Positions 52,930 through 62,259 of a stretch of 64,000 nt of DNA are shown here, piece by piece. The notes under the pieces were generated by a model. The model was not told where the DNA came from. It worked only from the letters and a program-made list of their open reading frames with translations, and did no database searches. The stretch comes from Agelas oroides (taxonomy: Eukaryota; Porifera; Demospongiae; Agelasida; Agelasidae). Both the position numbers and the translations under genes were made by a program. Numbering within the stretch: position 1 is the stretch's first letter; each line of letters begins with the position of its first letter. The stretch covers positions 3,575,313 through 3,639,312 of the forward strand of contig OX422186.1 in NCBI GenBank assembly GCA_949130485.1, read 5' to 3'.

Positions 52930-55900
52930 GGAATGAGACATGAATCTCAGTCAGCATCCTCTAGGCAACACAAAACAATGGCAATACGCACAGTATTTAA
53001 TGGAGTGATTGTTGACAACTGACTTAAGCTAATTAGCACATTCCAGTAATGTGTGCCAAGAGAAATACGATACTGGTGTCATGACATTTTGGGGGCCCTG
53101 TGAAATAGCACAACTGTCTGCAACTGGTAACATATCTCATATGATCTCCCAGTAGTAAATGCACACCTCCCCTCTCCCAAATGTAAATAAGATCACTCCC
53201 CCTTGTTGAAGAAATGTCCTTACATAGGTCATATTTTCTCTGTGGTCACAAGTAAGCTATCAACACAACATAATTATCAACATGAAACTAAGCACATTCA
53301 ATAAATCGTATCCAAGTAACAGCAAAACCTCCATGGAACACACCATCTCTATTTGTTATAAGCTGGTGGGCTGGTTTTTGATCACCATGTAAGGTGCATA
53401 TCTCTGGTTCTTGAAGAGGTATAAATATGGGACATTGATTAATTAACCCTTTAACTACTGACAACATGCGTACTCAACATGTTATCAGATGGCACAATTC
53501 CTTTGGAGATAGATTTTGCACTAGCAAAAAGGGTGGGATAGGGGAAGGGGGGCAGGCCATGCACATGGCAGCTGTCTTGGCTTGCTGTGCAAAGGCCTTG
53601 GTTGACACTGGTGCTGGGCCGTTTCTCTCCTTTTAGTACAAACCACTATAGAAACCACTGCTCTACCTTTGTAAGGGCTCAATTTTTGGCATTGTAAGCT
53701 TTTTTAATCCGAAGGAGCATTCACTGGTCGGAGAGCCCTGATAATTGAACACTCACTAATGAGTGGGCATGGTCAAGGTTGCAAACCCTAAGAGAATTGA
53801 TAAACGTGTGGGTCAAGTTTCCAGTTCTAGCTCCCAGCAGAAGTGAATACAGATCAAAGAAGAGCTTATAAAAGACTTCTAGAGATTGGAACTTGGTAAA
53901 TAATGGGTTGGCAAGCAGACACTAGGCCATAGCACTGGGTGTGGGATGCAGCTCTCAGAGCGGTTAAGGCAGCCTTGAAAGTGCTTTATGTGACATGCAA
54001 GTACAAGAAGGTATTGCAATAATTCACAAAGTTCATTCACAACTTATGGAGATTAAATGATGCCATTAGTCTTTGATGTATAGCTTTTCTTTACTGCTGG
54101 TTGTGAAGTAGGTATGTCCAAATGACAAAGAATATCATCGAGACTGAGACTGTTTCTGGCAGCAGGTGAGGCTCAAGTCACTTTGAGTGACGATGGACCT
54201 ATTGCTTTTGGCAGTTGATGTGGAACACTGGTCAGCCTTAGGATGCCATTTCTGTGAGCAGGAGTGGTTGAAATGTCAAAATCCAGGTTGGATATATGCC
54301 CTTAATGCTGTCCAAGACAATATGGGTGGTATAACAGTTAATGACGTACTGAGTACACCCTCATTTTACTTATTTGCTCTTATATAGCAGTCCTACAGTG
54401 GATTATTGCTTCATGTCACATGGTTATCATTAGAACATGATCTATGTATGGTATTATGGCAACAGTGGCTCATATCTCAGGCTACATCTTCAGTTCCCCA
54501 TTTAACCGCATTTATTGCTATAGTAAAGTTCGTTATACAAACTGGGCTGCATTTAACATTGCCATGACAACATCTTTTGGGTGTCTTTTTCGTGCAGGCA
54601 AATCAGCATTAGTGCTATTCTAAGTCTATGTTTTCACAGTTTTCACCTGATGTCAGTGATGAAGTACGTATTCATGCTAGATGTAAGAAGCATTGTAATT
54701 TCTGATAAAGTGCCTTTGATGTACCTTAGCAAATATGGCATGAAGGGCCACTCTGATCCACTCATACAACATGTCGTAAGTCTTCATACACATTGATGAG
54801 CAGGAAAAGTAAATGCACAATTGATCTTCTGCATCAGATGTTAATTGGGCATGGCTGATAACAGAGAACACATCAATGAGAAGGGCAGCTAGAAGGTGGC
54901 ACTCCCAAAATAAGTATGTACCATAGTCTAGTGAAGGAGTGCCCACTTTTGCCCATAGTTTGCTGTAATGATCGCCCACCCTGGAGCAAGATTTTGATGG
55001 GTAATGGGGTACCACTTGTGGACCTTTGAGAAGCCTACCCCAAGCGCTATGCAGGTGGCTTTGTGTAGAGGGATGTAGTAATGGTATGGCCAAGCTTCTA
55101 GCTACACCAGAGAGTTGCAGGTTACTGTTCAGCCAGAGAGTTGCATACTGTCAGGACTTGAGCTTCAGCTCTGTTGTACATTACTATTGGTTCAATAATT
55201 CGGTTATCAACTCCATGCAGCAGGGTGATATATTTGAGTGCCAGTGTGTTGTCAGCTTAGCCTCATACACATGAGCGGTCTTTTGTGGCCAAATGCTGAA
55301 AAACTCAAACTTTACTATGGTCTACCCATAGTAAAGGCTAAAGAAACTTTTATCCTGCAATATCCAAGATCAATTAGTGATGACCCCAGTTGTTGTAATT
55401 ATGAAAGGTCAACCATGTCCTACCTCCATTCTGGGCCAAGCATATGCCGTTGATTACTTCAGTAAAGTAAAAAGTACAACACAGTGCAACCTGATGCTGA
55501 AATACTTGTACAGTGGAACCACCTTTATGGGACCATGCTGTGTGCTACTTTAGAGACATTTCTGGGAATTCCAGTATATTTTCTGTAGGCATGTCAATGG
55601 GCTGTTGAGCACAACATGACTGCATTCTATTGTTGTACACATAAATAACAACACCAATAAAATGTCCAGTCATTAAATCCAGCAGCGATGGTGGACAAAC
55701 TTGCAAGTGAGATACATAAGTCTGTCTATGGAGGTCATAAAGCATACAACTTAAACTGTCCATTATACAGAACAGAGAGTGTCTACTTTGCTTGTGTTGC
55801 TCAAGTATTCAAATGGCAGGACAGTTGAGACTTTCGTCTGTTGTACAGTAGATGTCCACTACTGAGGGATGTCTATTAAGAAGGGTTCCATTGTAGTCAT

Positions 55901-56190
55901 GTGACCTTCAAACGATCACTCTCTTGAATCAGTTACTGTATAGTGTAGTTAATTCATACAACTGCATGACATCATTGCTAGCCAATCAGGGATTATCCCA
56001 AAAGTCACCAACCGGGCAAGTGGAGACTCATTTTAGATCTATCCTCACCAAAGGGTGGGAGTATAAATGATTGGGTTCTCCTGCAAGCTCTGCAGCCTCT
56101 CATATTTGGCAGCGGATTATGAGGCATCTCATGAACACAGTGCTTTCAAGTGAATTATGTATAAAAATTACCAGACAAGACGCTAAAAAA
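52930..56190. other. No gene recognised (long intron)
   Basis: Features seen: a diverged copy of the 4266-4763 element at about 54906-55030, and the duplicate-like stretch 54095-54235 (see 51055). At 53540-53556 there is a short G-rich run. ORFs have no domain; those at 54581-55093 are mirror frames. Confidence 0.35.
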
Positions 56191-56204
56191 TGAATGCCTA
56201 CATG

Positions 56205-57300
56205 CTCACAATTTCACAGGCAAGGAAGGAGTTTGAGGGTCCTGCCTGGCGGATCTATGATCACAACTACAGACTCAGGGCAGCAACTTCTCACAATCAA
56301 ATCTGGATCCCCATCCACACAGTCAGGTATTTCACAGGTCGGGCAAAGGAAGTCCAAGCCTGTACCAAGTGCAAATTGTTCAGGAATGACTAATGGACTG
56401 CCCCCATGCCAGTCCATTAGTCAACTCAAGGTCAATAGATCTCTGAGCCACCAGAACCAGCAGAGAGTTCATCCATCAACAAGAGGACCTCCAAGTATTG
56501 GCAAGGGGTAAAGTCCGAAGTGGCATATGCTTTGTATTTGACCAGGATGGCTCATGCCCTTATAAGGTGTGCCGGTTCAGGCACATGTGCTCAAAGTGCC
56601 TTAACCACTAAAGGATGCAAGGAGGCCAGGGGTGTCACCCAGAACACATGGAGAAAGCCCTAGGGCGATAGTGCAAGGACTAGTACATCACATGTTCAGC
56701 TGTGGCACTCATATATTAACCATATTTTCAGTACCACCAGACATGAATTCTGAAAGCTCTGTCATAAACCAATCAAGTATGTAATTTATGGCTCCCATTC
56801 TCTTTGGCACATCTATACTTTTCCATAGATGACAAGCAAGAGCATTCCTAGTAACCCCAGGAGTTGGATAGCTGGGATCACTAACAGGAATTCCCCAGGA
56901 ATGCAGGCAACCAGCAGTCCAACAAGCACACAAGTTCTGCATGTATTAGTCAAATGTACACCACATAGGTCAAGTCTTCTAACATATCACCTTGCATGGG
57001 CCATAACATCACTAAAGGCTCAAGGCATGGGAGGAAGCCTTCATGAGGCACCCACATGCACAGGGAATGTGTGGAGCACATGTTGCAAGGAACTCAGGAA
57101 GGTTTTCACATTGAGTTTAACTACCAGGAGCATGTCTGTAAATTACCAGTAGGGAATATGAAGTCAGCCAGTGGAATGGTGGACAAATATGCAGCAAATG
57201 AGGAGGAGTCAATCCGTTTACTTAGCCCATTGGCACAGAAAGAAAAGGAAGGGGTGCAAATCAGCCCATTTGGGATTATCAAAATAAGCCACTAACAGGG
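56205..57300 (+). pseudogene. DIRS-like retroelement fragment (gag zinc region and start of RT)
   Basis: The first block (S-Q-A-R-K-E-F-E-G-P-A-W-R-I-Y-D-H-N-Y-R) resembles gag-like proteins of tyrosine-recombinase retroelements. About 56518-56640 reads G-I-C-F-V-F-D-Q-D-G-S-C-P-Y-K-V-C-R-F-R-H-M-C with a following C...H, a CCCH/CCHC zinc pattern (C-x9-C-x5-C-x3-H plus C-x2-C). At 57056-57293 L-Q-G-T-Q-E-G-F-H-I-E-F and V-Q-I-S-P-F-G-I-I-K match the N-terminal block of the adjacent RT (typically ...ISPFGVIPK). Frame changes and stops separate the blocks and the rest of RT and the recombinase are absent. It is a dead, 3'-truncated copy. Confidence 0.6.
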
Positions 57301-57515
57301 CAAATATACAACAGGCAAACTAGATGCATGCACTGCTGCACACCAATGCACTGGAATATTGGATCAAGTAACCCAGATTATAGTGTTAATCAATCCAGCT
57401 GTAATTCATTCCTGTGGATTCCTAGCTCAAACTGCCAACAATAACATGAGTTCAGATTCTTGCCTCATGCTGAAAATAAAGGGGTGTTAGGTGAAATAAG
57501 GAAAAGGAAAAGACC

Positions 57516-57591
57516 GGCAGTCACCAGGAATCAAACCCAGGATGCCTGGCTTGTGCATCTAGTGCTCTGCCACTGTGCTACAACAACCGGA
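57516..57591 (-). repeat. tRNA-derived SINE head
   Basis: On the minus strand the A-box-like tagcacagtggcagagcact (57561-57580) and B-box-like gggtttgattcctgg (57524-57538) are in tRNA spacing. The B box has T for C at one position. No 3' CCA or acceptor-stem complement is evident, so a SINE head rather than a working tRNA. Confidence 0.6.
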
Positions 57592-57873
57592 CAACTACCA
57601 TCCCCACAATCCTCTATATGTACTGCACAACTAATACTGAGCCATGGAATGAGAAAACCAACGGGTGAAATTTGGGGTCAAAAAATCAAAATTCTGTATT
57701 TGGTACCAAACACTTCATAACTGATTGTAGAATCATGCTGTGAAATATTATTACCACTACTAATATTTTATGCACTGTTTCCTTTGTCTAAAGTAGACAA
57801 CCAATAGGTGAAATTTGGGATCAAAAAATAAACATTGTACTTGACTGTAGAACCATGCAGTGCAGTTTTATCA

Positions 57874-57978
57874 CCAATACTAATGTTTATGCAGCATTAC
57901 CACACCAATACTAATGTTTATGCAGCATTACCACACCAATACTAATGTTTATGCAGCATTACCACACCAATACTAATT
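57874..57978. repeat. Tandem repeat, 31-bp unit, about 3.4 copies
   Basis: ccaatactaatgtttatgca-gcattaccaca repeats at 57874, 57905, 57936 and partially 57967, essentially without change. It lies in the left subterminal region of the DUF7869 element. Confidence 0.92.
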
Positions 57979-58082
57979 ACCACTGTCCTAACTACTGGAA
58001 TGAGAAAACCAACAGGTGAAATTTTCAACTTGGGAAAAAATTAATTAATACTAAATCAACAACATCGACATGCTAAACAATG

Positions 58083-59634
58083 TTAAATGTCAGGATTAGG
58101 GCATGTAATATCTTTGTATGGGTCCCAAACATGTTCACGAATAGTTGAGAACAAGTACTGCTTCCGCTCCTGTGTGAGACCACCAGCTGCAATAATTGGA
58201 GGAAGTAAAGATCTGCGGATGGTAGGGTGCATGGGTCGAAGAATATGTATTTTACGCTCTTTTGCAGTGCCGCTCTCCTTCACAAATACATCCCCTGGAG
58301 ATTTTGAGCTGAATCGAAAATGCTGCAGTGACCTGATTCCAATGACTGGTTTAAAACGCTCATCGAGAAAAGACACCCAGTCATACCACTTAAAAGATGG
58401 GCGAGAAGAGGTTGGTTCCTGGTAAAGCTGAGATACATTCACAGATGCCGAGTCCTCCACAACTTTTTGCAGTTGCTCCAGTGTGTCACAATCTGATCGC
58501 CTATACTTTTGTTTCATTAGTCCAAAGCATCCATCCACAAGGCAACGGGTGTGCCCAACTATCATGAAACTGAGTTGAATTTCTTCATGTAGTCCTACCA
58601 TACATCTCCAAGCAAGGTAGCCCACTACTGAACAATTTTTGTTCTGACCTGTACAGTTATCGGCGTGAAGAATACAGCCTTTCTCTCCAAGGGCATGCTT
58701 TGCAAAGTAGTGGTGAAGCATGGAGATGACACTATTAGGTCCATGCGAGGAAGTGCCATTTGTCCCTATGGTGTGTGATTCGTCTATCAAGTAATTCACT
58801 TGTTTAGGTAGACCCTCATTGCATACGCCAAACAAATGCACCTTTCTTGCTGTTTTGAAGTATATTGGGCCAGGTTGACGAGCATGGTATGGAATAGAAA
58901 CATTCTGTGCAAAGTCAAATGTATAATGTGAAGATTGAAGGTTTCGAGAACAAGCTGCCACTTGTCTTGTGAGCCTACCCTTGTAAGCTTTCAGCTCTTT
59001 GGTAGCTTTATCAGTAGCTTCATGGTACAACTTGCGCTCAAGTTTGGCTGATTGAAGATGCTCTGAAAAACGCTTAAGACTCTCCTCTTTGTCATGCTCA
59101 TTGGTAGCATTCTTCACTGCTTGTCGGTGAAGTTCACATCGATTACACACATCAGTGCGGGGAGTCATGAAACGAATCCAAGGGACACACCTTCGCCAAA
59201 TGTCCCTGAAACTCCTGTACCCAACAGGTATTTGTTCAGGGGGTATGCATGCCCGTTCATACTCATGGTAAACGATTTTCTTGTTTTGAGAGGCAGGTAG
59301 GTACTGAAGTGGCTGTCCTGCTCTTCCCTTTGGAGGAGCTGGTTGAGGTAAGCCATGGACCTTTGCATACTGGTAAATGAAGGTCAATACACTCAAGATA
59401 GTTACCCTTGTAAAAGCATGTGCAGGCTTTTTCCCTTTGTTCCCATGCACACGTGGGGTGAGGCCTTGGTTACGGAGATGTTTCTTCAAAGCAAGTAGGG
59501 TATAATCACCAATACCATGAATAAAACAAAATGCACCTTCACAGACCTCTCTGCTGTCATACGCAAATGAGCGGCGTGCTCTTTTTACCGATGAGCCTTC
59601 TTGTGGTGACTTGAAATGTCTGGAGCTTCCCAAG
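58083..59634 (-). CDS. DUF7869-like protein, main part (RNase H-fold, transposase-like), disrupted at 5' end
   Basis: About 517 codons. From the N-terminus: Y-D-S-R-E-V-C-E-G-A-F-C-F-I-H-G and L-T-P-R-V-H-G-N-K-G-K-K-P, both hallmarks of the family; a helical region; a zinc-type T-D-V-C-N-R-C-E-L-H (about 59127-59155); then an RNase H-like core. Its likely acidic triad is F-D-F-A-Q-N (about 58914-58932), L-H-A-D-N-C-T-G-Q-N (about 58650-58670) and G-H-T-R-C-L-V-D-G-C-F-G (about 58525-58557). The stop is TAA/TGA-proximal at 58083. The in-frame ATG at 59768 lies inside the inserted HIRAN element, and the first roughly 44 codons read from there are element DNA. Removing that element gives a family-like L-L-L-G-K-L-Q-T-F at the junction, but one further frame change within about 100 bp is needed to reach this frame. 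It is therefore probably inactive. Function is inferred from fold and repetition. Confidence 0.7.
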
Positions 59635-60189
59635 TACCGTAGTGTCCCGCTAATACGCCCCCTTCGAAAATACGCCCCCCCCCCTCTTTTCCGCCAAAGT
59701 TCCTGCACAGGGTAGTTTGACTCGTTATAACGCCCCCCCCCCCCCCCGGTGAGCGTCTTCTGGAACATCAGTGCTTACTATACGTTGCAAGTGCGTTCAG
59801 TAAGACTATAGTCGTCTCGCTGCCACTCTTGTGCAAGAAATACCAGCAGACTCTGGAAATTTCCCGTGGTACATGACCGACAGTGTTGCCGTTCTTGAGG
59901 ACAGCTACAGCGAAGTCGTCGTGAATGTTATTGACCTCTCGTTGAACTGGCAGCTCTTCTCCGATGTAGGGAGACCACGCAGCTTTGTAAACGTGATGTC
60001 CGCGAACAGTACTCTCGATCCTGAAAGTCATCGCCATAGTTAGTTGATAGTGAAAGGCATTGATTTCATAGGGGGGGGCTTATAGTCGAGACTAATTGCA
60101 TCCTCGAATATAAGCCCCCCCCCCCCCCCCCACTTTAGGCGGGATGTAGTGTACAAAATGGGGGGGCGTATTAACGGGACACTACGGTA
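59635..60189. mobile_element. TA-flanked MITE-like element carrying a HIRAN ORF, inserted in the DUF7869 gene
   Basis: TACCGTAGTGTCCCGCTAAT at 59635 and, inverted, TACCGTAGTGTCCCGTTAAT ending at 60189 differ at one base, and both continue as ACGCCCCC. If TA is the target duplication, the element body is 551 bp (59637-60187, CCGTAGTG...CACTACGG). Sub-terminal repeats of the type tacgccccc(n), taacgccccc(n) and ataagcccc(n) occur in both orientations. C/G runs of 10-17 bases (about 59675-59685, 59731-59747, 60071-60080, 60115-60132) give strong G-quadruplex potential. The insertion falls inside the DUF7869 coding sequence and brings a stop codon. Confidence 0.85.
59768..60037 (-). CDS. HIRAN-domain ORF inside the MITE-like element (89 aa, truncated)
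   Basis: The ORF starts M-A-M-T-F-R-I-E-S-T-V-R-G and continues H-V-Y-K-A-A-W-S-P-Y-I-G-E-E-L-P, N-I-H-D-D-F-A-V-A-V, G-N-T-V-G-H-V-P-R-E-I-S. These match the HIRAN domain (conserved G-x-x-x-Y, R-E-x-x-N-x-x-D-x-x-A-V, G-x-V/H-P-R). HIRAN binds the 3' ends of single-stranded DNA in proteins such as HLTF. The usual C-terminal strand after the conserved S-G-S-E-T-T is missing: the frame diverges and stops at 59768, while a +1-type shift shows a degraded continuation. It lies entirely between the TIRs and is antisense to nothing else. An ORF in a 555-bp TIR element suggests an internally deleted copy of a larger HIRAN-bearing transposon. Confidence 0.75.
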   Translation of the reverse strand: MAMTFRIESTVRGHHVYKAAWSPYIGEELPVQREVNNIHDDFAVAVLKNGNTVGHVPREISRVCWYFLHKSGSETTIVLLNALATYSKH

Positions 60190-60664
60190 ATAGCATATCA
60201 CACTCAGCCTTGGAAAGGCGCGTGAATGAAATCCTAGCTTCTGCTACTTCTTCAACACTGAAGTCGGCAAAACAGTTCAAAGAACAGCCACACCCACTGC
60301 GAAATCTATCACGCACAACCGTTAGTTCAGCTTCCCTCTGCTGCACTCCAGTCCACTCCTGTAGCTGTGTAGAATGCATTTGCTGTGTACGCTTGTAGTA
60401 TCGATCGGTTATTCCTTCGAGTAGCGATCCTTCATCCGAATCAAAATTAGTTTCAGAATCCAGGTCTTCATCGATAGTTTCGTCATCTTCATCGATAGTT
60501 TCATCTGTGCATGAACTAGAATCTGATTCACCGTCTGTTTCGTCCGCACAACTCAAGTCAGCTTCCAAATGTGGGTCATTTTCAGCAATTGCGTCATTCT
60601 CCCTCAAGGCCTCCCGAAGCGTTTCATCGGTAGTGTAGAAAGATCTCTCCAGCCTTTCTGCCAT
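60190..60664 (-). CDS. DUF7869-like protein, N-terminal part (acidic region and C-rich motif)
   Basis: Starts M-A-E-R-L-E-R-S-F-Y-T-T-D-E-T-L at 60664. A long acidic Ser/Asp/Glu stretch (D-E-T-I-D-E-D-D-E-T-I-D-E-D repeat) is followed by V-R-D-R-F-R-S-G-C-G-C-S-L-N-C-F-A-D-F-S, the cysteine motif that regularly precedes the DUF7869 core. The frame reaches A-E-C-D-M-L and then enters the inserted element, ending three codons later at the TAG of its TIR. Together with 58083-59634 it forms one original gene. No intron is needed between them other than the insertion. Confidence 0.65.
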
Positions 60665-60893
60665 AGAGCTACGCAGCTACCAATTCCTGTAGCTATTCAG
60701 CAACACTCTACTATTCTCTAGGAAAAAACACGCACTACACCAATACAGTGACCGTACAGCTGCTTTCATCTACAATAATGAGGCCTCGTGCTTTGAGCAC
60801 GTGATATACCATATCCTGTTTTAAAACATAATTATCTAATTTAGCGTTTTTCATTGCAATATCCCAGTCGTTGGTTTTCTCATTCCACGGCTC

Positions 60894-61835
60894 CTATTAT
60901 AAACTGTTACATATGTAAAAACAATACACAACTTAAAAAACGTAACTGAGAATAGTAGGGCAACTTTCAAAGCATATAGGCATAAACCATGAACATGAAG
61001 GAATAGGTGGTACTGAAATGTCTCAGTCACACAACCAGCAGCCACTCAGTATGTGCCATCGGATTTCTGTTAGAGGTTAACCCTGGAATTCTCTCCATCT
61101 GAGTTGGTTTTCTCAGTCTAAATGCTTAGAACTCTTGCTTAGATTCTTGCCTCACACTGGACGTACTGAGTGGCTGGTTGGTGTGTGACTGAGGTATTTC
61201 AGTATCGTCAGTATTGCAGCAATACAGAAAGAGAAATTGAATCTTCTACAGGTGAAAATACTCGCTATGCAGCTGCAGATGATGGGTGAACCAGAAGAAT
61301 GAGTTCAATTGATTTGCCCCAAGCTGAATTAGCTATGGTGAGGACTTGGAATGAGGCTACATACTGACTACATTGAGTAACCAGCTGACCTAACTGGGAG
61401 CAATAGCAACCAGTGATTAATGTGAGGCTGATGTCCATTATTCAACCTGGATATGTGTACCTATTGTTCTCTGAGCATAGTTCTCTTATGCTTTTGAGTG
61501 CCTATTACTCTCAAAATTATGATAGCATAATTTGTTAAGGCCTATCAATCATGCCCCTGAAAAGCAATTTAGACGTTGCTAGGTTCTACATTCAGAGCTT
61601 TTAATTTCATGTTGTTGAAGAAGTTGCTAATATTTGCTGGATTGGGGGTGGACCAAATAGGCACACTGGTGTTTCTGAGGCAAACACAAAGGGCACGTTA
61701 GAAGTCTCAAAGGGTACAGTGCCCTTTAGTATAAGAAAGCCTAGTGAGAACACTGCTAATCACTAAATAGGACAGGTATGCCTACCTATAGAATAGTGTA
61801 CCATTTTCAGTACAAAAATACTGTCAATCTAGACA
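60894..61835. other. No gene recognised
   Basis: Intron-type DNA between the transposon and the next fold-back. gttggttttctcagtctaaa at 61103 is a weak echo of the TIR. No ORF has a domain. Confidence 0.35.
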
Positions 61836-62100
61836 TATGTGGCAGTCCCGTGTAGAAATCGAAGGTTATTCCGTTGCGTATTTCGATCGCATCGCTGCGT
61901 TCAAAGCGCAGTATCGCTGAACTTCCGTTAAGGGCGGGGCTCATACGCGCTACGTAGACTCATTAGCTATTTACGCATCTACGAAGCGCGTATGAGCCCC
62001 GCCCTTAACGGAAGTTCAGCGATACGGCGCTTTGAACGCAGCGATGCGATCGAAATACGCAACGGAATAACCTTCGATTTCTACACGGGACTGTCACATA
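61836..62100. repeat. Fold-back element, about 118-bp near-perfect arms, GC-rich
   Basis: tatgtggcagtcccgtgtag at the left pairs with the right end at 62081-62100. The arms remain almost identical (a handful of mismatches) to a centre near 61968. The interior contains ttaagggcggggctcatacg, CpG-rich compared with its surroundings. ACATAT flanks both ends but overlaps the palindrome. It is about 60 bp from an LRR exon donor. Confidence 0.9.
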
Positions 62101-62163
62101 TACGAGTATTACATGTAGTTGTGGTGGTGGACAAATCACAATAGTTGATCACTTCATACTCAC

Positions 62164-62247
62164 TTCAGTACTTGAAGCTGTTTACACTCCTGCAGGACTG
62201 CAGTAAGAGCAACAGCGCCTTCCTTTCCAAGGTTGTTTCCGCTAAGA
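62164..62247 (-). CDS. LRR cassette exon (84 bp), rightmost of the long NLR/LRR gene
   Basis: Acceptor ccttcccag and donor GAA/gtgagt. It reads S-L-S-G-N-N-L-G-K-E-G-A-V-A-L-T-A-V-L-Q, then E-C-K-Q-L-Q-V-L, a clean LRR. Same phase and length as those at 52842, 41393 and 36571; intron flanks are paralogous to 41477 onward and 49214 onward. The NACHT-bearing exon would lie beyond 64000 if these form one gene. Confidence 0.82.
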
Positions 62248-62259
62248 CTGGGAAGGAAA

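Larger units (their letters stand above)
57639..60893. mobile_element. Putative DUF7869-type DNA transposon (3.26 kb) with 25-bp TIRs
   Basis: GAGCCATGGAATGAGAAAAC-CAACG at 57639-57663 is mirrored with one mismatch at 60869-60893. Additional copies of the left subterminal motif (tgagaaaaccaacRggtgaaatt) occur near 57797 and 57991-58020. Between the TIRs is a single minus-strand gene in two parts (60190-60664 and 58083-59634). The parts are separated by a younger element. A clear target duplication was not found. The element reading is supported by the TIRs and by the known repetitive nature of this protein family, but the outer border could alternatively be the copy at 57991. Confidence 0.55.

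Noticed and set aside
57516..57591. Functional tRNA gene
   Set aside because: Same reason: promoter-like boxes present, but stems do not pair into a cloverleaf by eye.
57874..57978. CRISPR array
   Set aside because: The 31-bp units are directly adjacent without unique spacers in animal DNA. It is a simple tandem repeat.
59637..59768. First 44 codons of the DUF7869 main frame (Gly/Arg-rich) as genuine N-terminus
   Set aside because: They are translation of the HIRAN element's C/G tracts and TIR.
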